The notes under the pieces were generated by a model. The model did no database searches. It was not told where the DNA came from and saw only the letters and a program-made list of their open reading frames with translations. A stretch of 64,000 nucleotides of DNA from JBGPGW01 sp046349515 (GTDB taxonomy: Bacteria > Pseudomonadota > Alphaproteobacteria > CADEGL01), in assembly GCA_046349515.1 (NCBI GenBank), contig JAXMCE010000008.1, positions 1 to 64,000 of the forward strand, given 5' to 3'. The position numbers and the translations under genes were made by a program. Below are positions 16,298-24,820 of the stretch, in pieces. How positions within the stretch are numbered: the first letter of the stretch is position 1; the number at the start of each line of letters is the position of its first letter.

Positions 16298-16705
16298 TCA
16301 CCGGATTTGCCTCAGCCATTCCGTGAGGTTGTAGTAGTTCGTGATGCGCGCGATCTTGCCGCGCCGGATCTCGAAGAAGGCGCCGCCCGGAAGGCGGTAA
16401 CGCTGGCCCTTCGCCTTGGGCAGGCCCTTGTCCGTCGCGAGATAGGTGCCGTGGACCACGAATTCGGCGGCGGCGCGCTTGCCGTCGGCGCTCGCCATGA
16501 CCCGGACGGCGCTGAGCCGCTCCTTGTAGCAGCGGTTCATCCGCGCCATGAAGCGGCGGAACGCGGACAACCCCCGCTCGCTGCCGCCCTGGTTGATCTC
16601 GTGCACCACTTTGGCGTCAAGGAGCGACACGAAACGCTCCATGTCGCCGCGGTTGAAGGCGGCGTAATAGTCCTTGATCAGCTTTTCCGTCTTGGCACGG
16701 GACAT
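16298..16705 (-). CDS. NTF2/SnoaL-like (ketosteroid isomerase-related) protein
   Basis: A 135-residue alpha+beta barrel protein. It starts with KLIKDYYAAFNRGDMERFVSLL, a typical NTF2-like first helix, then VVHEINQGG and a C-terminal strand pair (GAFFEIRRGKIARITNYYN). Members include polyketide cyclases, isomerases and stress proteins; the function is not set by sequence. The start at 16705 follows GGGGGAGGGGAGC. It is followed closely by the secreted-protein gene on the same strand. Confidence 0.8.
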   Translation of the reverse strand: MSRAKTEKLIKDYYAAFNRGDMERFVSLLDAKVVHEINQGGSERGLSAFRRFMARMNRCYKERLSAVRVMASADGKRAAAEFVVHGTYLATDKGLPKAKGQRYRLPGGAFFEIRRGKIARITNYYNLTEWLRQIR

Positions 16706-16788
16706 CCCGCTCCCCTCCCCCTTGGGACGCGCTATCAACTAGCGAGACAGGGCGGCCGCGGCAATGAAATTCGGCGGGGCGCGCTCGC

Positions 16789-17643
16789 TCACGGAACTTG
16801 GCGGGCGAGCGCCTCGGCGTAGTCGCGCGCGAATTGCCGGAACGTGATCGCGGGGCGTCCGAGGACGCGCGCGACATCATGACTCACCTCGTCCATGACG
16901 CGCTGTCGCACGCGCGCGAAGAGGCGCGTCACGCGGTCGGCGTAGAAGTCGGACGCGCCCTTGGCGATGAGCTCCCGCCGGTAGAGTTCGGGCGCCACAT
17001 CCTCATAAATGAAGCGCTTGCCTGTCGCTTCCGACAGGATGGCGGCGACCTCGGCATGGCTGAGCGATTCGGGCCCGGTCAGGACATAGGCCTTGCCGTC
17101 GTGGCCCGGTTCGGTCAGCGCCTTCGCCGCGACCGCGGCGATGTCGCGCACGTCGACGAACGGAAGGCGCGAATTGCCGGCTGGCAAGCGGATGACGCCG
17201 CCGGGCGCGAAGGCGAGGAAGTTCTGGCTGAACCAATCCGGGCGGATGAGGACATGGCCGATTCCCGCGCTCGCGAGCTGGCGGTCGCCTTCGCCGTGCG
17301 TGCGGATGAGCGGGTCGTCGGCATCGACATCGGCCGAGGACGCGGAGAGCCGCGCGATGATGCGCACCTTCGCGCGCCGCGCCGCCTCGATCACGTTGGC
17401 TTGGAGTTTCAGTTGCTCCGGATGCTCGAAGGAGATGAGGTAGACGGCATCGGCGCCCGTCATCGCGGCGTCGAGCGAGGACCGGTCGGCGAACGTGCCC
17501 TCGACGATCTCCACGTTCTTCAAGGCGAGCGCCGCGGCTTTGCCGCGGTCGCGCACCATGGCGCGCGTGCGATGCCCGGAAGCGGCGAGCTGGCGGACGA
17601 CTTCGCTTCCCGTGGTGCCGTTCGCGCCCGTGACGAGGATCAT
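16789..17643 (-). CDS. NmrA-like NAD(P)-binding protein (atypical SDR)
   Basis: A 284-residue Rossmann protein with the NADP motif GANGTTG at residues 6-12, MVRDRG after strand 2 and the substrate region SFEHPEQLKLQANVIEAA. These features match the NmrA/HSCARG/quinone oxidoreductase 2 (QorB-like) group of atypical SDRs. Such proteins reduce quinones or isoflavones or sense NADPH. The start at 17643 follows CGGAGAC. It lies 43 bp after the nitrilase-family gene on the same strand, and the two may be cotranscribed. Confidence 0.85.
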   Translation of the reverse strand: MILVTGANGTTGSEVVRQLAASGHRTRAMVRDRGKAAALALKNVEIVEGTFADRSSLDAAMTGADAVYLISFEHPEQLKLQANVIEAARRAKVRIIARLSASSADVDADDPLIRTHGEGDRQLASAGIGHVLIRPDWFSQNFLAFAPGGVIRLPAGNSRLPFVDVRDIAAVAAKALTEPGHDGKAYVLTGPESLSHAEVAAILSEATGKRFIYEDVAPELYRRELIAKGASDFYADRVTRLFARVRQRVMDEVSHDVARVLGRPAITFRQFARDYAEALARQVP

Positions 17644-17686
17644 CGAATGTCTCCGAGGCTCTCGACGATTCGGTCGTTCGGTCGCA

Positions 17687-18577
17687 TCACACCTCTCCCG
17701 AGCGCACGGGTTTGCCGAGCGCCCGCTCCTCTTTCTCCCAGTCGCGGGCATTGAAAACCTGCGCTGTCTCGCTCCGCACCTTGCGCGCGGCCTCGAAGTC
17801 GAGATCGGCGAACACCCAGCCGGGGGCGTTCAACTCGCCCGTCGCGATCGTGCCGTCCGAGGGAAAGCCCCTGTCGATGGGACCGAAGGCGCCCGCGGCC
17901 CCCACATTCTCGTCGACCGCGGCCGACCAGGGCGCGCTGCCGACCGTGGGCGCCTGCACCGTGAAGCATTGGTTCTCCATCGCCCGCGCGCGCGCGGCGA
18001 CCCGCACGCGATGATAGCCCCAGAGCGCCTCGGTGCAGCTCGGCACGAGGATGAGCTCCGCGCCGGCCTCGATCTGGCGGCGCACGAGGCGCGGGAATTC
18101 GGAGTCGTAGCAGACGGCGATGCCAAGCCGCGCGACGTCCGTGTCGAACACCCGGATTTCGTCACCCGGCGAGATGCCCCAGACCTCGTCCTCGAAGCGC
18201 GTCATCTGCACCTTCTCCTGCATCTCGCGCCCGCCCTTGGGGCCGACGAGCCAGGCCTGGTTGCGGTACGTGCCGTCCGTGCGCCGAACCGGGAAGCTCG
18301 CGGCGAGGATGGTCATCTTGTGCTTGGTTGCGAGGTCCGCGTGGAGGTCGAGGAAGTCGGGGAAGAGCGCCTGCATGGTATCGAGCTGCTTCGCGAGCGA
18401 AGGCCGCACCTCTTCCGGGAGGATCGAGACGAGCTCCATCGAGCCGTATTCGGGGAAGACCGCAAGTTCCGCGCCGGCCTTCGCCGCTTCCTCGACCATG
18501 CCGGCGATCTTGGCGCGATAGGCCTGCCAGCCGCCGAGGAACTCGATCGGATAGGCGGCGGCCGCGACGCGGGTCAT
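17687..18577 (-). CDS. Carbon-nitrogen hydrolase (nitrilase superfamily amidase)
   Basis: A 296-residue nitrilase-superfamily protein with the complete Glu-Lys-Cys triad: Glu43 in VFPEYGSME, Lys122 in EKVQMTRFE and Cys156 in AVCYDSEFPR. Family members hydrolyse amides, nitriles or N-carbamoyl compounds; the motif set fits an amidase better than a true nitrilase. The start codon overlaps the stop of the GNAT gene by 4 bp (ATGA), so the two are translationally coupled. That suggests paired acetylation and amide hydrolysis on related substrates. Confidence 0.87.
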   Translation of the reverse strand: MTRVAAAAYPIEFLGGWQAYRAKIAGMVEEAAKAGAELAVFPEYGSMELVSILPEEVRPSLAKQLDTMQALFPDFLDLHADLATKHKMTILAASFPVRRTDGTYRNQAWLVGPKGGREMQEKVQMTRFEDEVWGISPGDEIRVFDTDVARLGIAVCYDSEFPRLVRRQIEAGAELILVPSCTEALWGYHRVRVAARARAMENQCFTVQAPTVGSAPWSAAVDENVGAAGAFGPIDRGFPSDGTIATGELNAPGWVFADLDFEAARKVRSETAQVFNARDWEKEERALGKPVRSGEV

Positions 18578-19191
18578 GACGCGAGGTCCTTCATCCAGAA
18601 TTGCATGCGCTTCGCTGTCTCCTCCCTTTCGTCGAGATCACGCCAGGTCATCGTGCATTCGAGCCCCTCGACAGGCGCGTAGCCGCGCTTTCGCCAAAAG
18701 GAATCGAGCGGCACATAATCAGGCGGCCGCCGCGGATGGTCGGCCGCGCGCACGACGGCGCAGAAGGCGATCTCTCGGAACCGGCCGAGCCTGCGCGCCC
18801 AGGCCTCGCGGTGCTCGAAGAAGGCGACGCCCAGCCCCTGGCCGCGATAGGCGCGCTTCAGCACCGATTCGCCGCAATAGAAGATGCGCGCCGTGTCGTA
18901 GCCTTTGCCCTTGAAGGATGCCGTCACGTTCGCGGGTTCATGGGCGAGCGGGAGCCCGGTCGCGGCGCCGATCACGGAATCGCGGTCGAAGGCGATGGCG
19001 ATCACGCTGTCGGGCGATTCCGTATAGGTGCGGAGGTAGGTCTCCTCGTAGGCGAGCGAGCCGTCGTAGAGATAGGGGAAATCGCGGAACACCTCGATGC
19101 GGAGCGCCGCGAGCGCCGGGATGTGGCGGCGCGCTGCCTCGCCCGTGAAGCTCTCGACCCTGAGCCGGTCCCTGGAGATCGCCTGCGCCAC
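18574..19191 (-). CDS. GNAT family N-acetyltransferase
   Basis: A 205-residue GNAT-fold protein. The acetyl-CoA pyrophosphate loop is RAYRGQGLGVAFF, preceded by the GESVLK strand. The start is taken as the GTG at 19191, which has GAGGAA 5 nt upstream; the long open frame before it lacks coding character. The substrate is unknown. It overlaps the downstream nitrilase-family gene by 4 bp, as in amidase-acetyltransferase pairs. Confidence 0.78.
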   Translation of the reverse strand: MAQAISRDRLRVESFTGEAARRHIPALAALRIEVFRDFPYLYDGSLAYEETYLRTYTESPDSVIAIAFDRDSVIGAATGLPLAHEPANVTASFKGKGYDTARIFYCGESVLKRAYRGQGLGVAFFEHREAWARRLGRFREIAFCAVVRAADHPRRPPDYVPLDSFWRKRGYAPVEGLECTMTWRDLDEREETAKRMQFWMKDLAS

Positions 19192-19324
19192 GCATTCCTC
19201 GCCGTATCTGAAGGCGCGCACTGTCCGCGATTTGGCGCGGGGGCGCAACGGGTCGATCAGGCCGGCCGGATCAGGACGAGGCGTGTGGTTCGATCTCAAT
19301 CCGTCCGATTGAGGCAGAGGCCCG

Positions 19325-19804
19325 TCAGGCCACCGCGAAGTCGCACCAGGTCTCGAAGCAGTAGTTGTTGGTGAGCGCCTGGGCGCCGATGGTGGCGCGG
19401 CAGCCGATGCCGCGTTCGGGGCCCCACACCTCGGCGAAGAGGTCGGTGACACCGTTCGCGACCAGGTGCGGCTCGTGGTAATCGGGCGTGCAGATGACGA
19501 AGTTGAGCGTGCGCAAGACATAGGCGACGCGATCGAGGTCGCCCAAGGCCTGCTTCACGCCCGCGAGCACGTTGATCGCCGCGACACGGGCGGCGGCATA
19601 ACCTTGCTCGGTCGTGAGCGTGTCGCCCAGCCGACCGGGGCTGAACGGCTTGCCGTCCACATCCGGCACGTGGCCCGCGAGATAGAGCACGCCGTTGTGG
19701 ATGCGGTAGGGACGCATCTTGCCGTGCGTGGCGCCAATGAAGGCGCGCGCGTTGAAGTCGGGCAAGGCGATGCCCATGGATTTGAGCTTCTCTTCCGCTG
19801 TCAT
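19325..19804 (-). CDS. RidA/YjgF family protein
   Basis: A 159-residue RidA-superfamily protein with the pattern NGVLYLAGHVPDVDG, then a GYAAARVAAINVLAGVKQALGDLDRV helix and a C-terminal strand near ERGIGCRATIGA. In classical RidA an Arg near this site deaminates reactive enamines and imines made by PLP enzymes; this is a divergent clade (often called YjgH/Rid-like). The start overlaps the VOC stop codon by 3-4 bp (ATGA), so the two are coupled. A second Rid protein is at 21833-22180. Confidence 0.85.
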   Translation of the reverse strand: MTAEEKLKSMGIALPDFNARAFIGATHGKMRPYRIHNGVLYLAGHVPDVDGKPFSPGRLGDTLTTEQGYAAARVAAINVLAGVKQALGDLDRVAYVLRTLNFVICTPDYHEPHLVANGVTDLFAEVWGPERGIGCRATIGAQALTNNYCFETWCDFAVA

Positions 19805-20259
19805 GGTGTCTTCCTTGGCTTCCCTGTTGTGCCCTTCTTGGCCCGCTTTTGATTTCCGCTCCTGAGCCGCGCAGATCTTGCCTTGCGCTCCAGGAGGCAA
19901 AATCCGTGACCAAACGGATCGGCGCAGAAGGCAGCCGAGCCGTGTTCGTCGTTCTCAAAGAATTGCTCCTCGCTCGCTCCGGCCGCGACGGCCTTATCCA
20001 AGGCGGCGCGTAGATCGTCCACGTGGATGTCCAAATGCACCGGAGTCCAGTGGCGGCCATAACGCCGAACGTCGTCCGTGCCTGGCGAGGGCTTGGTCCG
20101 TTCGCGCTTCTCGAGGAGCGTGATCGTCATGTTCCCGGCCTTCAAGACAGCCACGCCGGGAACGGGGGCCGCGATCCTGGAGAAGCCGAACGCCTCCCTG
20201 TAGAAACGGATGCCTTTTGCCATGTCGGGCACATCGATGCTGACAGACACGCTGAGCAT
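19801..20259 (-). CDS. VOC family (glyoxalase/dioxygenase-like) protein
   Basis: A 152-residue vicinal-oxygen-chelate protein with the pattern MAKGIRFYREAFGF, then a metal His region HLDIHVDDL and a final DPFGHGFCLLE strand. The last 20 residues are basic and disordered-looking (rich in Lys, Arg and Gly). The family includes glyoxalase I, extradiol dioxygenases and resistance proteins; the substrate is not defined. It is translationally coupled to the downstream RidA-family gene and divergent from a Rieske oxygenase gene. Confidence 0.85.
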   Translation of the reverse strand: MLSVSVSIDVPDMAKGIRFYREAFGFSRIAAPVPGVAVLKAGNMTITLLEKRERTKPSPGTDDVRRYGRHWTPVHLDIHVDDLRAALDKAVAAGASEEQFFENDEHGSAAFCADPFGHGFCLLERKARSARLRSGNQKRAKKGTTGKPRKTP

Positions 20260-20478
20260 TCCGGTCTCCCGTCATTCCAGACCGTCGCACTGAGGCGTCG
20301 CACTTCATGCCGGGCCTGGCGACGCATGAGGCGATAACGGCGCAATGGCCGCCCTCGAAGGCCTTCCGGCCTCGCCTGTCGGCCTGCCCGATTGTGGAAG
20401 CGCATCGGCGACGATGCTAGGCTTTTCGCCGCATGATTGCGCGCGGGAGCGCGGGCCGTCGATATGCCGGAGGGAGCC

Positions 20479-21624
20479 ATGCCCATCGTCCACGACATCT
20501 TCAACCCCGCGCATTACCGCAAGGTCGATCTGCCCTTGAACGAATGCGAGAGCCTGCCGCGCTGGGCCTTCACCTCTGAGGCGTTCTACCAGCGCGAGGT
20601 CGAGCACGTCTTCTTGAAGGCCTGGAACTTTGTCGGCCGCGCGGACGAGATTCCCAATCCCGGCGACTATTTCACCATGACGCTCGCGGGCGAGCCCATC
20701 ATCCTCATCCGCGACCGGGCGGGGACGATCCGGGCGCTGGCCAATGCCTGCCAGCATCGAGGTGCGAAGATGCTCGAGGGCAAGGGCAACGTGCGCGCGA
20801 TCAAGTGCCCCTACCACGCCTGGGTCTACGGCATCGACGGCACGCTCACCGGTATTCCCGACATGGAGCAGTGCGTCGGCTTCAAGCGCGAGGATTACGG
20901 CCTCGCGTCCATCAAGGTCGAGAGCTGGGCCGGATTCCTCTTCGTCAATTTCGACCCGCACAGCGTGAGCCTGATGGAGTTTCTCGGGGATTTGCCGGAG
21001 CAGTTCGCTTCCTACAACTACGACGACATGGTCGTGACGCGGCGCGTCGAGTTCGACCTCGACTGCAACTGGAAGATCTATGCCGAGAATTCGACCGAGG
21101 TCTATCACACGCCGACGGTGCACGGCGCCTCGCTCGGGAAGCAGCTCGCTGACTACGTGCCCGCGCGCGGGAACTGGAGCGCCATCCACATGCCGGGCGA
21201 GGAGACCTGCGCGGTCCTGCCGCAAGACAACTCGCCCTTCCCCCAGATCGCGGGCCTCACGGGCCGCCCGAGGCACGGCACGCATTTCGCGCTCGTCTTC
21301 CCGTCGACGACGCTCTGCTGCACGCATGATTGCATGTGGTGGCTCGCGGCCTACCCGGTGTCGGCCTCGAAGTCATTGCTGTCGGTCGGCTCGTGCTTCC
21401 CGCGCTCGACGGTCGCGCGGCCCGACTTCGAGGAGGTCGTGAAGAAGTACTATCACCGCTGGGACACGGCGACGCCCGAGGACAATTGGGTCGCCGCCAT
21501 GCAGCAGGCGGGGCTTGCCTCGACCTTGCGCACGGCCGGGCGCATGTCGTGGAACGAGCCCGTCGTCCACGACCTCGCCATGTGGATCAAGGCGCGCGTC
21601 ATCGGCAACGCCACGCCTGCATAA
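20479..21624 (+). CDS. Rieske non-heme iron oxygenase, catalytic subunit
   Basis: A 381-residue paralogue of the enzyme at 9794-11029. The Rieske ligands are Cys91, His93, Cys110 and His113. The mononuclear site has His210 and His215 in ENSTEVYHTPTVH, and Glu207 takes the bridging position. The start at 20479 follows GGAGGGAGCC; an upstream in-frame ATG has no comparable signal. No reductase gene lies nearby, so electrons must come from a distant or shared partner. The substrate is not known; the bridging Glu recalls quaternary-amine oxygenases. A repeat-rich intergenic region follows. Confidence 0.9.
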   Translation: MPIVHDIFNPAHYRKVDLPLNECESLPRWAFTSEAFYQREVEHVFLKAWNFVGRADEIPNPGDYFTMTLAGEPIILIRDRAGTIRALANACQHRGAKMLEGKGNVRAIKCPYHAWVYGIDGTLTGIPDMEQCVGFKREDYGLASIKVESWAGFLFVNFDPHSVSLMEFLGDLPEQFASYNYDDMVVTRRVEFDLDCNWKIYAENSTEVYHTPTVHGASLGKQLADYVPARGNWSAIHMPGEETCAVLPQDNSPFPQIAGLTGRPRHGTHFALVFPSTTLCCTHDCMWWLAAYPVSASKSLLSVGSCFPRSTVARPDFEEVVKKYYHRWDTATPEDNWVAAMQQAGLASTLRTAGRMSWNEPVVHDLAMWIKARVIGNATPA

Positions 21625-21667
21625 TTGCCGGCGTACCGGGCAACATGACCGCCTGACGCTCATTCTT

Positions 21668-21773
21668 CGCGTGACCCTCCCCTAGCCCCTCCCTTGCAGG
21701 GAGGGGAATATTTCTTCCCCTCTCCCGTGTACGGGAGAGGGTGGGGCCCGCCGCGGACGCGGCGGGAGGGTGA
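21668..21773. repeat. Cluster of three palindromes, dispersed GC-rich intergenic repeat
   Basis: Three inverted repeats sit in a row between convergent genes: a CCCTCCC TTGCA GGGAGGG stem, a CCTCTCCCG TGTA CGGGAGAGG stem, and a CCCGCCGC GGA CGCGGCGGG-like stem, followed by AGGGTGAGGG. This looks like a known class of short intergenic repeats found many times in proteobacterial chromosomes. It could also end transcripts from both sides. Confidence 0.7.
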
Positions 21774-21832
21774 GGGTCTGCAACGCCTCATACTGCGACC
21801 GAGCCGCACGAGGCGCGGCATCGAACGCAGGT

Positions 21833-22180
21833 TTACAGCGACGCCACGCACATGATCTCGACGAGCAGCTGCGGAAAGGCGAGCTCGGACTGAACCGTCG
21901 CGCGCGCCGGCGTGTTGCCGGGCGACACCCAGGCGTCCCACACCTTGTTCATCTGGTTGAAGGTGCGGATGTCAGAGAGCCAGATGTTTGCCGAGACCAG
22001 TTTCGATTTGTCGCTGCCGGCGTCTTTCAGGAACTTGTCGATCTTTGCGAGAACCTGCTGGGTCTGGCCGGCCACGTCCGCCGAGGTATCGTCGGCGGTC
22101 ATGCCGGAGAGATAGACCATGTTGTTGCAGACGACGGCGCGGCTCATGCGCGGGCCGGTCTCGAAGCGCTTGATGCTCAT
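21833..22180 (-). CDS. RidA family protein
   Basis: A 115-residue protein of classical Rid length. It has RAVVCNNMVYLSGMTADDT, then GQTQQVLAKIDKFLKDAGSD and the typical VSPGNTPARATVQSELAFP segment. The conserved Arg in PARATVQ is the residue that binds substrate carboxylate in imine deaminases. The likely role is clearing reactive imines/enamines from amino-acid metabolism. The start at 22180 follows AGGGAGAGACAAG. The neighbouring genes are an NTF2-like gene upstream and a repeat cluster downstream. Confidence 0.88.
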   Translation of the reverse strand: MSIKRFETGPRMSRAVVCNNMVYLSGMTADDTSADVAGQTQQVLAKIDKFLKDAGSDKSKLVSANIWLSDIRTFNQMNKVWDAWVSPGNTPARATVQSELAFPQLLVEIMCVASL

Positions 22181-22304
22181 CTTGTCTCTCCCTGGATGAA
22201 ATGCGATGCGCGCCCGATCCTCGCGTGATGAATCGCGGCGCGCTCGGGCGACTCTAGCCCGCACCTCTCGGGGCGTCGAGGGTGTCGGCCTCGGACGGCG
22301 CGCT

Positions 22305-22763
22305 TCAGCGCTTGGGCTGCCTCTTGCCGTGGGAGAGCTGCGGCACGCCGCGTTTCAGGGAGACATGGGCGTGGATGCCGCGCCAGGGATCGCCCACCCG
22401 GTCGCGGATGAGCCCGAGCGTTGCGCGGCCCGGCCGTTCGAAGGTCGTGCCGTCCTCGTGGTAGCCGGTCGAGCCCCAGGTGAGGACCACGAGCGCCAAG
22501 AGCCGGTCGGGCGAGATGACGCTTTTCATCGTCTCGGTATGCCAGCGGAAGTTGCTCGCCGATGGCCACACCTTCCGCCATTGCTCGCGGTCGAACTGGT
22601 CGATGCCGGAGACCACGTCCATGAAGGTGCTGAAGGTCACGACGCGCGCATCGAAACGCTTGCGCGCCGTGTTGAAATCGAGCGCCTCGATCTCGGCGCC
22701 GAAGGCGTCCATCCAGGCCTTGAGCGAGGCATGGTCCTCGCGCGGGGAATCGAAATCGAACAT
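22305..22763 (-). CDS. NTF2/SnoaL-like protein
   Basis: A 152-residue protein of the NTF2-like fold: SLKAWMDAFGAEIEALDFN, DARVVTFSTFMDVVSGIDQF, FRWHTETMKSVI and a late RDRVGDPWRGIHAHVSL strand. This arrangement is close to SnoaL-like/YybH-type domains that act as isomerases, hydratases or stress proteins. The start at 22763 follows GGAGACGATCC. It lies 101 bp after the GlxA-type regulator gene on the same strand. Confidence 0.75.
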   Translation of the reverse strand: MFDFDSPREDHASLKAWMDAFGAEIEALDFNTARKRFDARVVTFSTFMDVVSGIDQFDREQWRKVWPSASNFRWHTETMKSVISPDRLLALVVLTWGSTGYHEDGTTFERPGRATLGLIRDRVGDPWRGIHAHVSLKRGVPQLSHGKRQPKR

Positions 22764-22864
22764 GGATCGTCTCCTGCCATCGCCGAGAGGATGACGACAA
22801 GACAAGCCGAGTTGGGGAGAAGGCGCAACCCCGATCGCGCTGCGATGGCGCGGCCGTCGACGGA

Positions 22865-23872
22865 TCAGGCGGCGCGTCCGGATGCGAAGCGCGCCCGGTA
22901 ATCGCTCGGCGCGATGCCCAAGGCACGAAGGAACGAGCGGCGCATCGTCTCCTCCGAGCCGAAGCCGCAGCGTTCGGCGACGCGCTTGATGGGATCGCGG
23001 AGGGTCGAGAGCATCTGGCGCGCCGCCTCGACGCGGAGGCGCTCGACCGCCCGGGCGGGCGTGGTGCCGGTCGCCGCGCGGTAGCGGCGGAGAAAGCTGC
23101 GCTCGCTCATGCCCGCGCGCGTGGCCAAGCGCGGCACCGACAAATCCTCGGCGAGATGGCCGGCCATCCAGCCGTGGAGACGGTCGAAGCCGCTCTCGCG
23201 GCTTTGAAGCGCGAGGGCCGCGCTGAACTGCGCCTGCCCACCGGGGCGCTTCAGGAACACGACGAGATCGCGCGCGACCGCCATCGCCGCCGCGTGGCCG
23301 AGATCCTCCTCGACCATGGCAAGCGCGAGGTCGATGCCGGCGGTGACCCCGGCCGAGGTCCAGACGCGGCCGTCGCGGATGAAGATGGGATCGGGCTCGA
23401 TACGCGCGCGCGGGCACCGCTCGCCAAGGCGCGTGCATGCATCCCAATGGGTGACCGCGCGCCGCCCATCGAGCAGCCCGGCCTCACCCAGAAGAAACGC
23501 GCCGGTGCAGACGGAGGCGACGCGCCGGGCCCGCATTGCACGCGCCCGGAGCCAGCGAACGACCCGCTCGTCCCCGGCTGCCGCCTCGACCCCCTCGCCG
23601 CCCGCGACGATGAGCGTGTCGATGGGCGAAGTCGCTCTCGTCAGGGGCGCTGCCGTGATGCCGAGCCCGGCCGAGGTGATGACGCCGCGCGTGCGCGCGA
23701 CGACGCGGGTCCGGTAGGGAGCGCTCGTGCCGCGCTGTCGCTGAAGCGCGTTCGCCGTCTCGAAGACCTGGAGCGGCCCCGCCAAGTCGAGAAGCTGCAC
23801 GCCAGGGAAGACCAGGATTTCCACAAGGCGTGGCCGTGGCGGGATTTGAGGGGTCTTTGTCATTTCCGCCAT
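22865..23872 (-). CDS. GlxA family transcriptional regulator (DJ-1/PfpI domain plus AraC helix-turn-helix)
   Basis: A 335-residue regulator. Residues 15-185 are a DJ-1/PfpI (class I amidotransferase-like) sensor with the nucleophile-elbow sequence VASVCTGAFLLGEAGLL. Residues 235-330 are a two-helix-turn-helix AraC domain (LATRAGMSERSFLRRYRAAT and RVAERCGFGSEETMRRSF). Members activate catabolic genes for compounds such as choline, betaine, carnitine or arginine (GbdR, CdhR, ArgR types). Targets here are unknown; the adjacent NTF2-like and RidA genes on the same strand are candidates. Confidence 0.88.
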   Translation of the reverse strand: MAEMTKTPQIPPRPRLVEILVFPGVQLLDLAGPLQVFETANALQRQRGTSAPYRTRVVARTRGVITSAGLGITAAPLTRATSPIDTLIVAGGEGVEAAAGDERVVRWLRARAMRARRVASVCTGAFLLGEAGLLDGRRAVTHWDACTRLGERCPRARIEPDPIFIRDGRVWTSAGVTAGIDLALAMVEEDLGHAAAMAVARDLVVFLKRPGGQAQFSAALALQSRESGFDRLHGWMAGHLAEDLSVPRLATRAGMSERSFLRRYRAATGTTPARAVERLRVEAARQMLSTLRDPIKRVAERCGFGSEETMRRSFLRALGIAPSDYRARFASGRAA

Positions 23873-23920
23873 GTCCTAACCCGGTAGGCTCCGTCCGTCC
23901 AGTCCGGAAGGAGGTGTCGC

Positions 23921-24232
23921 GTGGCGCTCGAGCTGAGGCCCAACTGCGAATGCTGTGATAGGGATCTGCCGCCCGAATCGACCGAGGCGCGCATCTGCTC
24001 CTACGAATGCACGTTCTGCGCCGATTGCGTCGCGACGGTGCTTGAGGACGTCTGCCCCAATTGCGGCGGCGGATTCGCGCCGCGCCCGATCCGTCCGGCG
24101 CGGGAGTGGCGCCCGGGACTCTCGGTCGCCCTCCGCCCGCCTTCGGCGAAGCGGCGGCACCTGTCCCATGATCGCGCGGCGATCGCCGCGCATATGCGCC
24201 GCATCAAGGACATTCCGCCGCACGAGCGCTGA
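23921..24232 (+). CDS. DUF1272 domain protein (small zinc-binding-like)
   Basis: A 103-residue protein with the DUF1272 Cys pattern: CECCDRDLPP, CSYECTFCADC and CPNCGG in the first 55 residues, likely binding zinc. The C-terminal half is basic and His-containing. It starts with GTG at 23921 behind a near-perfect Shine-Dalgarno (AAGGAGGTG), which settles the start. Function is unknown. It is divergent from the GlxA-type regulator. Confidence 0.88.
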   Translation: MALELRPNCECCDRDLPPESTEARICSYECTFCADCVATVLEDVCPNCGGGFAPRPIRPAREWRPGLSVALRPPSAKRRHLSHDRAAIAAHMRRIKDIPPHER

Positions 24233-24293
24233 GCGCCTCTCATTTCACGATCTGGTCTATAGTGACGGCGTACGGAATCACGGGGGACACGCG

Positions 24294-24734
24294 ATGAAGA
24301 AACGCATGGGTGAGCCGTGGATGCCGGCGCCGGCCTATGGCCGGTCCTTGAAGGGGCTCGGGGTCAATCTTCTCGTCCGCGAGATCGACCGGGCGGTGGC
24401 GTTCGCACGCTCGGTCCTCGATGCGAGCGTCGTCTACGCCGATCCCGACATCGCGGTGCTCCGCCACGGCACGGCCGAGTGGATGCTGCACGCCGACCAC
24501 ACCTATCAAGACCATCCGCTCCACGGATCGCTCGGGCCTGAGATGGCGCGTGGCATTGGTGCGGAGCTCCGACTCCACGGCCGCGATCCCGATGCAGCCG
24601 AGGCCGCCGCGCGCGATGCCGGCCACGTCGTGCTCGCCGGTGCGATGGACAAGCCGCACGGGCTGAGGGAAGCCTACATCATCGATCCCGACGGCTACCT
24701 ATGGGTGCCGGACGTGCCCACGCCGGAGGATTGA
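24294..24734 (+). CDS. VOC family (glyoxalase-like) protein
   Basis: A 146-residue VOC-fold protein: LKGLGVNLLVREIDRAVAF, then the DIAVLRHGTAEWMLH strand, a QDHPLHGSLGPE turn, and EAYIIDPDGYLWVPD at the end, which is the usual C-terminal metal-strand of glyoxalase/bleomycin-resistance proteins. The start at 24294 follows CGGGGGACACGCG. The substrate is unknown. It lies between DUF1272 (61 bp upstream) and an MFS gene (86 bp downstream) on the same strand. Confidence 0.82.
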   Translation: MKKRMGEPWMPAPAYGRSLKGLGVNLLVREIDRAVAFARSVLDASVVYADPDIAVLRHGTAEWMLHADHTYQDHPLHGSLGPEMARGIGAELRLHGRDPDAAEAAARDAGHVVLAGAMDKPHGLREAYIIDPDGYLWVPDVPTPED

Positions 24735-24820
24735 GCCCGGCGGATTGAGCGTGGATCGAGGTGGCCTTCGCCGCAATCCGGCTGGTGTCGGCTCCCCTCG
24801 GCCGCTAGGCTCACGCCCCG

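Noticed and set aside
21668..21773. Palindrome cluster as a CRISPR array
   Set aside because: No regularly spaced direct repeats; the units are inverted repeats of different sequence typical of dispersed intergenic elements.
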